Of a stretch of DNA of 64,000 nucleotides, positions 34,702 to 44,307 are shown piece after piece. Source of the stretch: Fragilariopsis cylindrus CCMP1102 (lineage: Eukaryota; Bacillariophyta; Bacillariophyceae; Bacillariales; Bacillariaceae); NCBI GenBank assembly GCA_900095095.1, contig FMBT01000298.1:434001-498000 (forward strand), written 5' to 3'. The notes under the pieces are model-generated. The model worked only from the letters and a program-made list of their open reading frames with translations. It did no database searches and was not told where the DNA came from. The translations under genes and the position numbers were made by a program. Within the stretch, counting starts at the first letter, position 1. The number at the start of each line of letters is the position of its first letter.

Positions 34702-36086
34702 CCATGTACTTCAGCCTGTGGAAAAGGTTCCACTTGCTGTAGTAAATCTCCTGCTAAGAAGGGACAAACCTCAGACTTGATCAAAAAACTCCCAGGTGAT
34801 GTGGTTGCTCACTGTCTTTCCTTTTTAGGATCGACGGAGGATCGACATTCATTACAAAGTACATGCAAACTATTCAATAAAATTTCTAGCGCTGATCCTA
34901 TGCTAAGCGATGTTGATGTTTTCGGTGATCTTGAAACGGGAAAGGGAGGTATCATTCAAGAAACCGACACTCCTGCTACTGCCGCTGCATCACTTGAACC
35001 CTTCGCACGCGCTGGTAATTTAGAGGCGCTATACATGTAAGTACACTAAATTTTTTTTTCTACGACGATTTCAGTACTTAATTTTACGTACAATTTAATT
35101 TATACGCCTTTTTTAAAATAATGCTGACACCTTTTATTTTTTAATTCCTTTTCACATACAATTCTTTCTTTGGTATTGCCAATGAACTTGATGAACTAAC
35201 TAACTACTTACTTACTTACTTATGCGAATGTAATAATGGAACAAACTTTTCCTTTCAATAAAACAGGCTGGGTATTATAAAATGTTACTGTTACCAGGAC
35301 TTAAAGAACGGAATTATGATGCTGAAAATGGCTTCATCACGTGGGTTTGTTCGTTCTTCTTACACTTTGGGAATTATTCTTCGGGATTCACTTCCCAAAG
35401 ATGCATCACAATTTATGAACATAGCAGCTTCTAAAGGTTACCTTCCAGCATTACAAGAGATCCTTCCTGCTCGGGAAATGAAGGAAAGGTTTGGAGAACC
35501 GAATGCGGAAGAACTTCGTAAACATTTAGACCCTGTCGGTCTAAACCGTTTGCTATTACGTGACTATGTCAACTCTGCTGAATTAAGAGGCGCTAACACG
35601 AGTCATTGTTGGAATCCGCTATGCGGAAAATGGGCCTACAAAGCCTCAAGCGCTAACAATACTAATAATTCCAATAATCCTAGTCTGCGAATGCGCAGAT
35701 CGAATAGAAACAATGTTCCCGCGTACGATACGGATGAACACATGTATGATGCAGTTTCCTCTCATAGTGGAGAGGGAAATCGATACAATATGAATAGGGA
35801 TAGTATTGTTAATAGACTACGTCGAAGATTAGATACTCACTCTCATTCACATTCACATTCGTCGGGTGGGAGTTGTGGGTCTTCGAAAGGCTGTTGTGGC
35901 GGATCGTCTTCCTCTGATCAAAAGGACGTCCAGGCATCGGCTTGGAACGCGAATGGAGTCGTAGTCGATCGTGTAGCGCGGATGAAAATGTGCAGCCGCT
36001 GCTGCAGGGCCAAGTACTGCAGCAAGTTGTGCCAGGTGTATGACTGGAGATCAAGTCAACACAAAAGTGAATGTCAGTTTTTATAA
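34360..36086 (+). CDS. F-box/MYND zinc-finger protein, plant type
   Basis: Two exons, 34360-35036 and 35267-36086, joined in frame to 498 residues. Start is the first ATG. After a basic, Arg-rich and poly-Ser N-terminal region comes an F-box (IKKLPGDVVAHCLSFLGSTE), then Sel1-like helices (GNLEALYMLGIIKCYCYQ, with the intron inside the codon for M), a disordered Asn/His/Ser/Gly-rich stretch, and a C-terminal MYND zinc finger (CSRCCRAKYCSKLCQVYDW with a final H and C). This order is that of plant proteins such as At1g67340. The F-box suggests an SCF ubiquitin ligase adaptor, and MYND a protein-binding module. Targets unknown. Confidence 0.8.
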
Positions 36087-36546
36087 AAAGTTTCTTTCAA
36101 GACTCATAACAAAACAACATCAACAAAAAGATTAACGCAATGGCGTGCAAGTATTCGATGACCGCGATTTATTTCTGTCAGTACTTGCTATTATTTATTA
36201 CCTCATCATCAAATCAATCATCACATCGCATATCACATAAAAAATTATAAACAAGCAATGGCGAGCAAGCATTCAACGACCTCTTTATTGGTTGGTGCCT
36301 GTTATTATATCTCAGAACTTTTTATGTAGGGAACTTTATCATATAATATATTATCAAATCATCTTATTTACGGTTATTACTTATTTCAAATTAATACTAC
36401 ATTATTACATTGTAGCTATCATTCTTCTGTTAACACTTGTTTGAGTATAGAACCGATAGAGAGACTCGTGTTTCAAATCGTCTACCATTCATTTACTACT
36501 TCTACCTTTATTTGTGTGATTGCCACGCAAATGAGTCTTACTTGTA
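36087..36546. other. Convergent spacer with an imperfect direct repeat
   Basis: Between two convergent stops. A sequence of about 37 bp starting GCAATGGCG occurs at 36137-36173 and again, diverged, at 36255-36291. No gene seen. Confidence 0.4.
36137..36291. repeat. Imperfect direct repeat, two copies of about 37 bp
   Basis: Copies at 36137-36173 and 36255-36291 share GCAATGGCG, then GCAAG, then ATTC and GACC at equal spacing. They lie between convergent genes and have no known role. Confidence 0.6.
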
Positions 36547-37839
36547 TTATGCAGTAACTGCCTCTTCTATCTCGAAGGATGATCTTACTCTTTTTAACTC
36601 CTTCGATTCAACTTTCCAAGTATTTGTACTGTCACATTCTACGATCATGCAGTATAGACGATCATTTACTACAGTAGCGGAGAGCAAAAATAAGTCATCT
36701 GCATTATCAGAAGTAAATAAATAATGAGTGTTAGCTAGCCGATTCGTAACTATATTATTACGCAATACCATGCTCAATTGAACGGTGGTGTAAGCATATT
36801 ACCAACCCGTTTCTATATGACTATGCACTCACCGTATGGACAAAATCCTAGACCAAGATTGTCCTTGCTATCGCCACATGTTTTAGGAGCCTTTTGATAG
36901 GATGGGAACGTTCGATTAAAATTGTGTGAGACATGAAATGCATTCATATTATATGCGAAGAAGTTTTCTATCTACTATATTTTATTCAAGGATACATTTC
37001 CAAACACAAACATTATTATAAATACTCACTGAGGCCATATCAAATTCATAGTATTTCTGAGATCCTCTTTCTACAGTTCTCCCTGATACGATATCAGCTT
37101 TATACAATCGTGAAAATTGTTCTGGTACATCCAAAGCTTTTGCAACACCAATAGTTGTCGCTTTTTGAAGTCTATCAATACTAGCCTTCCCTGGTGCTTG
37201 AAAGATAGTAATTCCTTTCGCTGCTTTTGAATTAAGACCAACAGATCGATCAAAGTAGATGGGATCACCATCTTTACCATCAGACCAACGCATTGGAATT
37301 TGGTAAGATAACGTGTATTGAGAAGAATCAGTGGTATCAGTGGTATCAGATTCAGATTTGGTGGTACTACTACTTTTGCTTGTATCAGCACCATCCTCGT
37401 GTATTGATATTTCATCAGACTGGTCCCATCTAAAGCTTACGTCTCTGTATTTAACTTCAGCCTCTACTCCCTCTTTCACTGTACCGTCGCTATTGTATAA
37501 TGTCGCGGTCAAATCATTATCAGTGCGAGCACGTACGTCTGCATCGTTGTCGCTTGTATCGCTGTCGTTGTTATCTGATACCGACAAAGCAAAAGACGGC
37601 TCAGTATTCGAAGTTAACAAAGCAATCGAAGCTAAGGTTGTAGGAACGAATAATGAAAACACGTCTCTTCTAGATTCATGACAGATAACGGTATTTCTTC
37701 CAACATCTCTACTAGTATGCTGATCACAACGAAGTTGATTTATCGGATAACTCTGGATCTGAAAAGCTACAATATAGGGTAAATTGAATAATCCTATCAG
37801 TACAGTCAATCTAAGCAGATTTTCTGTCATCATTTTCAT
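36547..37839 (-). CDS. PsbP-domain protein, thylakoid lumen
   Basis: Three exons in frame, 339 residues: 37030-37839, 36833-36890 and 36547-36698, introns GT-AG. The leader is tripartite: signal peptide (residues 1-25) ending IVAF (ASAFAP-like), a transit-like stretch, then a twin-arginine thylakoid signal (RR at 57-58, hydrophobic run, PSFALS near 81-86). The mature part has an acidic Ser/Asp linker inserted in a PsbP fold. Exon 3 gives the conserved core DDLFLLSATVVNDRLYCMIVE and then ELKRVRSSFEI. PsbP-domain proteins serve photosystem II or its assembly; the exact role of this member is not visible. The exon-2 segment APKTCGDSKDNLGLGFCPYG with two Cys is unusual for the family as I know it. 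Confidence 0.8.
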
Positions 37840-38223
37840 TGTAGTACTAGTAGTTATCTTTTAATTACAGACTATTGTTCTGCTTATTACCTTACATGTA
37901 ATATTTGCTTATTGCTTATGATTAGATTTCATTCGATTTTAGATATATTGATTCATTATTGAGACAGCGAGTCAGTCAGAGGAGGGTTTTATTTTTTTAT
38001 TTTGGTGTCAGTTTTTGGTCCGTACGCCGTCATTCTTCACATGAAATTAAAAAAACTCAAGTCACTGATCATTTCAATCCCGTATAGAAATGACTTAGCA
38101 AAAAGAACAAAAAGAGAATACTGTAGTCGAAACACAAAAACGCCACCATGCACCATGGCGTAACTTCGTAACTCCCTAGTAACTGATAACAGAGCATTAG
38201 CTACTCTAATAAATCACAAAAAA
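37840..38223. promoter_or_regulatory. Divergent promoter region
   Basis: A 384-bp spacer between the PsbP-domain (minus) and Derlin-ankyrin (plus) starts. AT-rich, with a TACTGTAG sequence near 38080. Nothing else seen. Confidence 0.3.
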
Positions 38224-39365
38224 ATGGATGATATCGTTGGTAAATTTCAATCTCTCCCACTTTTCACAAGGACGTGGTTGGGACTTTCCATAATCGTTAC
38301 AGCAGCTGTTACATTGGATGTCATACATATCAATCAAGTAGTTTTGGATTGGGGACGGATCATACCTTATAATAAAATTTTGAATAGTATTGGTATCAAT
38401 GTCAATGTCAATGTTAATCAATATCGTGGTGGCGGTGGCAGTAAAAATGTGGTAGAGCTTTGGCGTTTATTGACATCATTTTGTTATGTTGGAAAGTTTG
38501 ATCAATTTAATTCATTATTTTTATTATTTACAATATATGTACACAGTAAAGGATATGAAAAGAATCCATTCCCAGCTGGTAGTGGTAGCCGAACTGCTGA
38601 TTCTTTGTTTGGTATAATATTTTGTATCATTTGTCTTTTGATAACACAACCAATACCAGGATATTTGTTCGGTACGACGTATGCATTATATCCTATCATG
38701 ACACGGAATTTAACTGGTTCTTTATTATATCTTTGGTCGAAACGTAATCCACGTGTTATGATACAATTGAATTTTATTCCCATGGAGGGACGATATTTGC
38801 CGTTTGCACATATCGGTGCATCACTCTTTATGAAGAATCGTCTACATGAATTATTACATGGTTTTCTTATTGGACATATATATTATTTCCTTATTGAGGT
38901 TGCTCCAGTTCTTATGGGAGGAAAACGAATTTTACATACACCACGAATTTTAGTAGAACTGCTCGGAGAAGATGTTGAGAATGTGATCCAACAAAACAAC
39001 AACAATGACAACAACAACAACAACAACAACAATAGTAATGGCGCGATATTCCGTGACCGAGATGGTGCTACACAGGCACATATATTAGCTAAACTTGGTA
39101 ACTTACCACATCTTAGACAGATTTCAAATACAAATATTGGTATGTTGGATGTTCCAGATAGAAATGGATGGAAACCATTGCATGAAGCGACTAGAGGTGG
39201 CTTCGTGGAAATTGTAAAATTCCTGATTGTAGAACAACATTTAGATGTTTATGAAACCACTAACAGTGGCCAATCCTGTTTATCAATTGCTCGGGAAAAT
39301 CATGTAGAGAACCATCCTGTGACACGATTCATACTACGAATTATAGCGGCAGATGACAATAATCA

Positions 39366-39396
<31 letters not shown>

Positions 39397-39528
39397 AATG
39401 AAAATGAAAATGAAGATAACAGCAACAACAATGACAATGATAATGACGAGGATGATGATAATAATGATGATGGTGACGATGACGATCCACACGATGACAA
39501 TAATAATAGTGTCGGCAGGAACACATAA
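38224..39528 (+). CDS. Derlin fused to ankyrin repeats
   Basis: Single exon, 434 residues. Residues about 10-245 are a Derlin/DER1 rhomboid pseudoprotease: PLFTRTWLG at the start, the conserved Trp-Arg pair at 80-81 (ELWRLLTSF), several hydrophobic segments, a GHIYYFLIEVAP motif at 217-228 and GGKRILHTP at 232-240. No serine protease motif is present, as expected for Derlins. A poly-Asn linker (257-272) leads to two or three ankyrin repeats (about 280-375), the best being DRNGWKPLHEATRGGFVEIV. The tail (376-434) is almost all Asp/Asn. There is no plastid or other leader, so the host ER is the likely site (ER-associated degradation) rather than the diatom SELMA translocon. I know Derlins without ankyrin repeats; the fusion is the odd feature. 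Confidence 0.85.
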
Positions 39529-39675
39529 AATTTGAATGACAATATTTTCGATTATTTGTGATTACTCATATGACTCATCCGGTCAATAATGTCATGTATT
39601 GAATACTTATATTTTGATAATTATAATTATAATTCCCATTTTTATTTTATTTTATTCTATTCTATTTTTAATTGA

Positions 39676-40631
39676 TTATTTCGTGTCTCCTCCTTTATAT
39701 TCGTTTAGCATAGTCTGTTGATTCCACCAATTCGATAGGTGTAGACCACCATCAACTCGTAGTAATTCACCAGTTGTAAATCCAGAAGCTGGAGATGCTA
39801 AATACACTACAGCATTTGCTACATCTTCTGGTGTACCACACCGTCCTAAAGGTTGTGCGGATGCACGTAGAGCTGCATACGATTCAACCGATCGATTCTT
39901 CTTTACAGCCATAACATCGAGAGCACCCGTATGTATAACCCCCGCCTGTACACCATTGACGCGAATATTATCATTACGGTATTTGAACGCAAGGGTTTGT
40001 GTCATGGTATTTTTACTTGCCATAGCGAAATTATGTGGCGCAGTGTTTGGCCAAGCAACATTGGCTACGAATAGAAATATTGATGAATGTAATTTGTTTA
40101 GAAACCAATGATCGAGATTAATTCTTTTTGTTCGGGAAATTAATTATTGTACTTACCTGATACGGAACCCACGACAACAACAGTACCTCCGTTCTTATTT
40201 GTGGATTTCGATAGGAATGGAAATGCAGCTTCGGCTAAGAACATAGGCGATAGAACTGCTACGTCTTGCATCATACGATACGATTCTGGATCTTTTACGT
40301 CAAGACCAAGATACTCCGAATAGCCATTCCCCCCGCTGCAAACCAATATATCGATTCCTCCCATCGCAGTATTAGCCTTGTCCACCACTTCAGCCATCGT
40401 CTCTGGTTTCTTAAGATCACCCAAGACTCCGAACACTTTCCCATTAACACCCTCCTGTTGGATCATTTGTGATAACTTTATGACCGATCCGTCCAGCTTA
40501 TCTTCATCACGTCCGACGATGGTGACATAACTAGCACCTGTTTTAAACAGACTCAATGCCGCAACGAAGCCGATAGAAGTTGGATTAGTCGCTCCTATTA
40601 CTAGGCATTTGCTGTTGGTTGGAATCGACAT
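39676..40631 (-). CDS. Short-chain dehydrogenase/reductase without the usual Tyr
   Basis: Two exons, 40157-40631 and 39676-40064, in frame (287 residues), intron GT-AG. Rossmann start LVIGATNPTSIGFVAA (variant of TGxxxGxG), a GRDEDKL segment that fits an NADP-binding Arg, DILVCSGG in place of NNAG, and Ser in VVVVGSVS. The usual Tyr-x-x-x-Lys site reads A-M-A-S-K (HNFAMASKNT), with the Lys but no Tyr at the expected place; a Phe lies one residue further away. The tail GEPLR-like segment (GELLRVDGGLHLS) is typical. Substrate unknown. Either the enzyme uses another acid, or it is not a catalytic SDR. Confidence 0.8.
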
Positions 40632-41244
40632 GATATTCCTTGTACTTGTATTATATTCAACCGAAATGAAGACTGAATTGAAAAATGAAAGTTAAATAAA
40701 TACAACGACGATCGATGAGGGACAATCAATTCATGCTGACTTCTACACTTTTCTACTATTTGAGTGTATCTTCAGCTATGCATGATGTTCTTGATGTTTC
40801 TCATTTGCCTTGTATGGAGTCCCGCGCGTTTTGTCGCGCCAGAATGAATCACGTGCAACGTGTGATGACGCAGTGGCGCTTTTCTTCATTCATCCGTGCT
40901 GCATCTCGTCATTTTTTTCAACTGCCTTTTTGTATCGTGGTACAAGTACTTCCTCCAGCGAACGCAAAATGCAGATGCGCTATCGCTTAGAATTATTAGA
41001 GGACAAAAGCCTCTTGAACCCTTAAAATCTACCACAAAATTCGAAATGTACAAAACAATAAAATAAGCGAAGATTTTATGAAGATTTTAAGGGTTCAACG
41101 TTCTTTTATTGTCAAATAATTCCAAACGATAGCACGGCTGCATTTTGCGTTCGCTGGAGGAAGTAGCAATATAAGATCCATCCAATTACTAATAGTGTAT
41201 TTCAAGGAGTCGTCGTTAGACTTATAATTGTCATTGTCGCAGAT

Positions 41245-41275
<31 letters not shown>

Positions 41276-41277
41276 CC
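40632..41277. other. Spacer holding an 82-bp-arm inverted repeat
   Basis: Between the SDR start (minus) and the Cys-rich protein start (plus). It contains the inverted repeat 40949-41163 and, just before the next start, a CAT repeat (about 41248-41274). The open frames at 40715-40990 and 40810-41025 overlap one arm and have no recognisable domain. Confidence 0.45.
40949..41163. repeat. Inverted repeat, 82-bp arms, 51-bp loop
   Basis: Arm 40949-41030 and the reverse complement of 41082-41163 align over 82 bases without a gap. By hand I count 13 mismatches; the outer 26 and inner 17 bases match perfectly. Read outside-in, both arms can be translated to ...SSERKMQ..YRLEL...K..LNP followed by the same TAA, so each could be a gene 3' end facing the other. 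No terminal target duplication or transposase was found. It could be a foldback/MITE-like element or two inverted gene fragments. Confidence 0.85.
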
Positions 41278-42099
41278 ATGGTTCGTTTTACATTTACCGC
41301 CCTTGTTGTGAGCATTGTTACTGTCGGTCAAACCGTATCAGCATTCCAGAATGGTGATACATGTGGTGTTACGAGCAGGGACTTCATGAATTACGATTAC
41401 CTCAGCGACTATATGGTTGCTGGAGCAACTGGATGTACTCTTGGTGACGATACTGCTTGCTATTGTGCTCCTAATTTGCAAGATGAAGAAAGCCTTGGTA
41501 TATGGGAATGGCAATGTAACAACGATAGTAATACTGATACAAATGTTGTCAATTTTGGACCTAATCCATCGACGGGAAAGGTCTGTCCCGCTACTGTCCC
41601 TGTTGCAAAAGGATTGGGAGAACTTGAGTTTGTTATGAAAATGAATCGTTCTTTACAGAGTAATGGCGCATCAGAAAAAAATCCATCCACTACACCGGCG
41701 GTAGTAGGAATTGGTACGGAATCACAACTGCAAAAGATGAGTGTTGCGTGCAACACTACCGTTCACCCTACTGGTCAACCTGGTGATGAGGTGTGTCCAT
41801 ATTCAGATTGTGACGAAGGTGGTGATCACTCTGCAATTTGCGCCTGTCTTGATCTTTCTAGGTATGGGATGGGAGATGGAGAAGAATGGGTTTGTATGCA
41901 TGCTACTTGTGACTGCGAGGATAAATCTGCCACCAATGACATCCTGGATGGTCAAGGACAACAGGAGGAAGGTTTAAGCGAAGATTTAAATGAAGCTTCA
42001 AACGAAAGCTCAAATGAAGACTCGAATGTGTCAGCTGCTTCAGTTGTCTCGACTGTATTGTCCTTTTCGATGTTGGCAATGGTAGTAATTCTAAACTAA
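41278..42099 (+). CDS. Secreted Cys-rich protein, perhaps GPI-anchored
   Basis: Single exon, 273 residues. Signal peptide at 1-21 (MVRFTFTALVVSIVTVGQTVS), cleavage before AFQNG; the SAF sequence also fits an ASAFAP-like junction, so a plastid cannot be excluded, but the many Cys residues suit the secretory pathway. About 16 Cys in two similar halves, each with a C-x-C or C-D-C motif followed by an EW..C segment (GIWEWQCNN and GEEWVCMHATCDCED), suggest an internal duplication. Acidic Ser/Asn/Glu linker, then a C-terminal hydrophobic segment with a tiny tail (SVVSTVLSFSMLAMVVILN), typical of a GPI signal. No family recognised. Confidence 0.6.
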   Translation: MVRFTFTALVVSIVTVGQTVSAFQNGDTCGVTSRDFMNYDYLSDYMVAGATGCTLGDDTACYCAPNLQDEESLGIWEWQCNNDSNTDTNVVNFGPNPSTGKVCPATVPVAKGLGELEFVMKMNRSLQSNGASEKNPSTTPAVVGIGTESQLQKMSVACNTTVHPTGQPGDEVCPYSDCDEGGDHSAICACLDLSRYGMGDGEEWVCMHATCDCEDKSATNDILDGQGQQEEGLSEDLNEASNESSNEDSNVSAASVVSTVLSFSMLAMVVILN

Positions 42100-42200
42100 A
42101 ATAAATTAAGTTGTATACTCCATGCGGGGACGGATTTTGTTGTATTTTTATTCCAACAAAATATAATTTCATCTATAATATGAGAGGACAAGCCACATGC

Positions 42201-42224
42201 ATATATATATATATATATATATAT
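42201..42224. repeat. AT dinucleotide microsatellite
   Basis: Twelve AT units in the short spacer between the convergent Cys-rich and PEP-mutase-family genes. Confidence 0.9.
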
Positions 42225-42268
42225 ACATTATGGTTTGAAAAGTGGTATTTAGACTTTAATCTTAAATT

Positions 42269-43711
42269 TTAATCAGTTTTGTACCTCTGTTCTTCCGATG
42301 CATATTTTGTAAAACCAACTACATCTTTTGTCTCTGAAAAAGTTGATATGATATCATCGGTAGGTAGACCCTGTTGGATACGGTCCAAAGATTCTATCAT
42401 AGCCTTTATAGAAGCTGACAATAGTGTCAGGGGATAAGCTGCCATAGTATATCCCATTTGTTTTAGTTCCTGTGGAGATAATACAGGAGTAGCTGTTGTA
42501 ACGTGTGAATCGAACAAGGAAAAAAAAAACACGACAGTTGACGGCATCAAAGATTAGTTTTGCGAAAAAGCGACGATGGAAGATTTGTTTAGTACGAACG
42601 CATTCTTTTTTTATGATCGATAATAATACACGATACAGTAATCAAGAAACAAACAGAGTTTCTTACATCCCTGTTCCAACATATTCGCTAGCTTTGCTCC
42701 CTTCACTCTTTTACAATATTCTTGCATCTGTTCCACGGATTCGGGTGCCTCTAAAAACGTCATATCACAACCTGCTTCTTGAAAGGCAATACATCTTTCG
42801 ATAGCAGCTTCAAAGCCATCTGTTTTCAATGCATCCGTTCGTGCCAAGATAAGAGGTCCTGTTCCTACACCAAATTGAGACTCGTACTCATCTCGAGCAT
42901 CACACGCCGCCTTAACTCGACTTATAGCCTCATTCAGTGGAACGACAGATTTACCTCCCACATGACCACAACGTTTCGGTGATACCTGATCTTCTATCAT
43001 TACTCCTCCCATCCCAGCCCGACCGTATCCAAAGATTGTTCGTTTCACATTTACAGAATTTCCATAACCCGTATCGCCATCTGCAATACAAGGAATTGGT
43101 TCCCTTCCCATTTCTAAAGCTGCACTCGACAATCCCTCAGCAACAATATTACATTGCGATTGCATTTCACCATAGGAAACAAGTTGTGTATCGGGATAAC
43201 CTATTAAGTAGCCAAAGAAGAAGGAGAAGGAGAAGAAGGAAATCGGAAAGAAATGAAAAAAAAAAATTAGGTTGAATAAAGAAATTTATAACAATGATGA
43301 TAACAATAGGTAATGATAATGGCGAGGAAAAAACAAACTAAGGAATCCAAAATCTTCAAAGCACGTTCAAGCAGAATTGTAATACGAATGATGGGACATC
43401 ACAGCCGACCGTAGCGCAACGAGATTACTGTATAGTAATATACCGTTTTCGCACGCACCATTTACAGCAGAGACACCAAAACCAGTCATGAATGTAGCAT
43501 CAAACCCAGCTCGAGCAACCAAACGAGCTGTTAGGCCATCATAACAGCACGGAAGTAGAATGGGTTTATCGCTTTCACGTGTGCCGTCCATTTCTGATTG
43601 TAATAGTTGCTTCAACCGTGCGGGTGGTGGCGACGCCAACCCTTCAACAACAATTGTTTGTAATAGCGATATAAGTAGAACACGAGTTACTACGAATGTA
43701 ATCGTCGACAT
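42269..43711 (-). CDS. PEP mutase/isocitrate lyase family enzyme
   Basis: Three exons in frame, 341 residues: 43444-43711, 42667-43200 and 42269-42492, introns GT-AG. Start chosen at 43711 (MSTITFVVTRVLL), which opens a clear signal peptide; the frame stays open further upstream without homology. Family signatures: the CCYDGLTARLVARAGFDATFM start of the barrel; GDTGYGN (metal site); MIEDQVSPKRCGH, whose K-R-C-G-H matches the catalytic loop of 2-methylisocitrate lyases and carboxyphosphonoenolpyruvate mutases; LARTDAL; and FLEAPES. The substrate cannot be read from sequence. The leader VVEGLASPPPARL gives entry into the secretory pathway, perhaps plastid or periplastid space. Confidence 0.85.
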
Positions 43712-44307
43712 CTTTAATTTCTTTATTGTACAGTACGAATTAATTATAGATCTCTTTATGAATTTTTTTTCCTTCGTGTGTATGTGTGTGTGTGTGTGTG
43801 TGTGTGCCGATGATGTCGAATGTCGAATATAATCTTTATTTTGATGGGAAAAAAAGCGAAAAAGCAAGATTTCAGAAAAGGTTGAACAATTCTCAGTCGT
43901 GTATCGACAAAGATTGAATCGAATCGAATCGAATCGAATCAATCAAACCCAAACCCACACCAACAAGATACAGAAACGCACATATTACTGTACCGAGTGG
44001 TGTGAAGTTCTCATTACCGGTACTGTATTATGACTGACTCATGTGAAGTTCTCATTAAATGTAGAAATCGTCAGGTATTACTGTCATGCTGTAATAGAAA
44101 CCAACGCTGAAAAAAAACACCGATTCCGATGCTGATTACGATTTTTGTGATTAAAAAAAAAGAAAGCAAGAAAGCAAAATGCGGCGAACGACCAAACCAA
44201 ACAATAACATACACAACTCTTGTAGTCCTACGAGAATATATACAACACTCCTCCTTCGACTCCTTCTCCATCAAGTTCTTGAAAATACTTTCCGAAATTA
44301 GTGAAAA
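43712..44307. promoter_or_regulatory. Divergent spacer with TACCGGTA and 16-bp direct repeat
   Basis: Between two divergent starts. It contains the GT microsatellite, five GAATC units at 43916-43940, the palindrome TACCGGTA at 44015-44022, and a 16-bp direct repeat TGTGAAGTTCTCATTA at 44001-44016 and 44042-44057. The first repeat copy runs into the palindrome. Confidence 0.4.
43782..43806. repeat. GT microsatellite
   Basis: A run of GT units just upstream of the PEP-mutase-family start, probably in its 5' UTR or promoter. Confidence 0.85.

Noticed and set aside
38224-39528. Plastid SELMA Derlin
   Set aside because: No signal or transit leader; the protein starts directly with the Derlin core.
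40715-41025. Small plus-strand frames ending in the inverted repeat
   Set aside because: No recognisable domain and no start context; kept only as part of the repeat observation.
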